Assembly: GCA_038205395.1 (NCBI GenBank)
Contig: JBBRBX010000013.1
Span: 3,475-67,474 of the forward strand
From: Fredericiella sp038205395
GTDB taxonomy: Bacteria; Chloroflexota; Anaerolineae; Caldilineales; Caldilineaceae
DNA: 64,000 nucleotides
Direction: 5' to 3'
Shown piece by piece: positions 63,958 to 64,000 of the stretch (within the stretch, counting starts at the first letter, position 1; the number at the start of each line of letters is the position of its first letter). The notes beneath the pieces are model-generated. The model was not told the DNA's origin. It saw nothing but the letters and a program-made list of their open reading frames with translations, and made no database searches. Made by a program: the position numbers and the translations under genes.

Positions 63958-64000
63958 ATGTTCGAGGAATTTGTAAGCAGGCTGCGGGAGCGAGCACAAC
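63958..64000 (+). CDS. Start of a plus-strand gene, cut by the window end
   Basis: ATG at 63958 after a strong GGGAGG (63946-63951); only 14 residues (MFEEFVSRLRERAQ) are visible. The region upstream (about 63780-63945) is gene-free and may hold its promoter and that of the divergent DUF2249 operon. Family not identifiable. Confidence 0.5.
   Translation, partial: MFEEFVSRLRERAQ

Overview
The window looks like a chromosomal segment of a GC-rich, filamentous-type Chloroflexota bacterium, perhaps near Caldilineaceae/Anaerolineae. This is inferred from the lipoprotein style (a lipobox followed by long Ala/Pro/Thr-rich tethers), the many sugar ABC importers and GH4/GH29 glycosidases, and the multihaem cytochromes. 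No rRNA or tRNA gene was seen, so the taxonomy rests on gene style only.

Layout. (1) 1-9.2 kb: two divergent CUT2-type sugar importers, a ChvE/GguA/GguB-like set on the minus strand with a second binding protein after it, and XylF/G/H on the plus strand. They share a 430-bp control region with a near-consensus promoter on each strand. (2) 9.2-17.3 kb: an accessory island, visibly less GC-rich. It holds a restriction-modification pair, a frameshifted scrap of an alpha-L-fucosidase gene, an IS701-type transposase, and a crippled diversity-generating retroelement (DGR): a reverse transcriptase of DGR type next to a formylglycine-generating-enzyme-fold target with a typical C-terminal variable region. 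The IS runs into the reverse transcriptase 3' end and I could not find a template repeat. (3) 17.3-33.6 kb: a co-directional minus-strand glycan-utilisation locus. A hybrid sensor (sugar-binding fold, GAF, histidine kinase, AraC DNA-binding domain) and a receiver-like protein lacking the phospho-acceptor Asp are followed by a complete family-5 (Opp/Dpp-type) importer, a small membrane protein, three tandem GH4 glycosidases and a GH29 fucosidase. (4) 34-37.2 kb: a divergent plus-strand trio (M24-fold hydrolase without metal ligands, DapA-family aldolase, saccharopine-dehydrogenase-like oxidoreductase).

(5) 37.2-51.5 kb: a heterodimeric ABC exporter with one degenerate ATP site, an orphan AbrB-type protein, a third ABC exporter, a FixH/YtkA-like lipoprotein with a dihaem peroxidase, two single-domain response regulators, an LTA-synthase-like membrane hydrolase, a YceI lipoprotein, and a coupled pair for membrane lipid work (flippase-like protein and CDP-alcohol phosphotransferase). 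(6) 51.6-53.2 kb: a graveyard of mobile DNA: an IS3 orfA remnant inside a broken gene, another transposase N-terminus, the domain V/VI end of a group II intron and a long inverted repeat. (7) 53.2-64 kb: a Gmad2-type secreted protein, an NmrA-like reductase, an MscS channel, and a five-gene sulfur/electron-transfer operon: DUF2249 protein, octahaem tetrathionate-reductase-family cytochrome, a seven-haem cytochrome fused to a b-type membrane subunit, and two YeeE/YedE sulfur transporters, one fused to a rhodanese domain lacking its Cys.

How the parts work together: regions 1 and 3 describe an organism that senses and imports plant- or mucin-like oligosaccharides and trims alpha-linked galactosyl/glucosyl and fucosyl residues inside the cell. 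Region 7 suggests quinol-linked reduction (or oxidation) of a sulfur or nitrogen oxyanion in the exported space. The most unusual items are the decaying DGR with a possible -1 frameshift in its target gene, the sensor with its pseudo-receiver, and the cytochrome c-b fusion paired with an octahaem enzyme.
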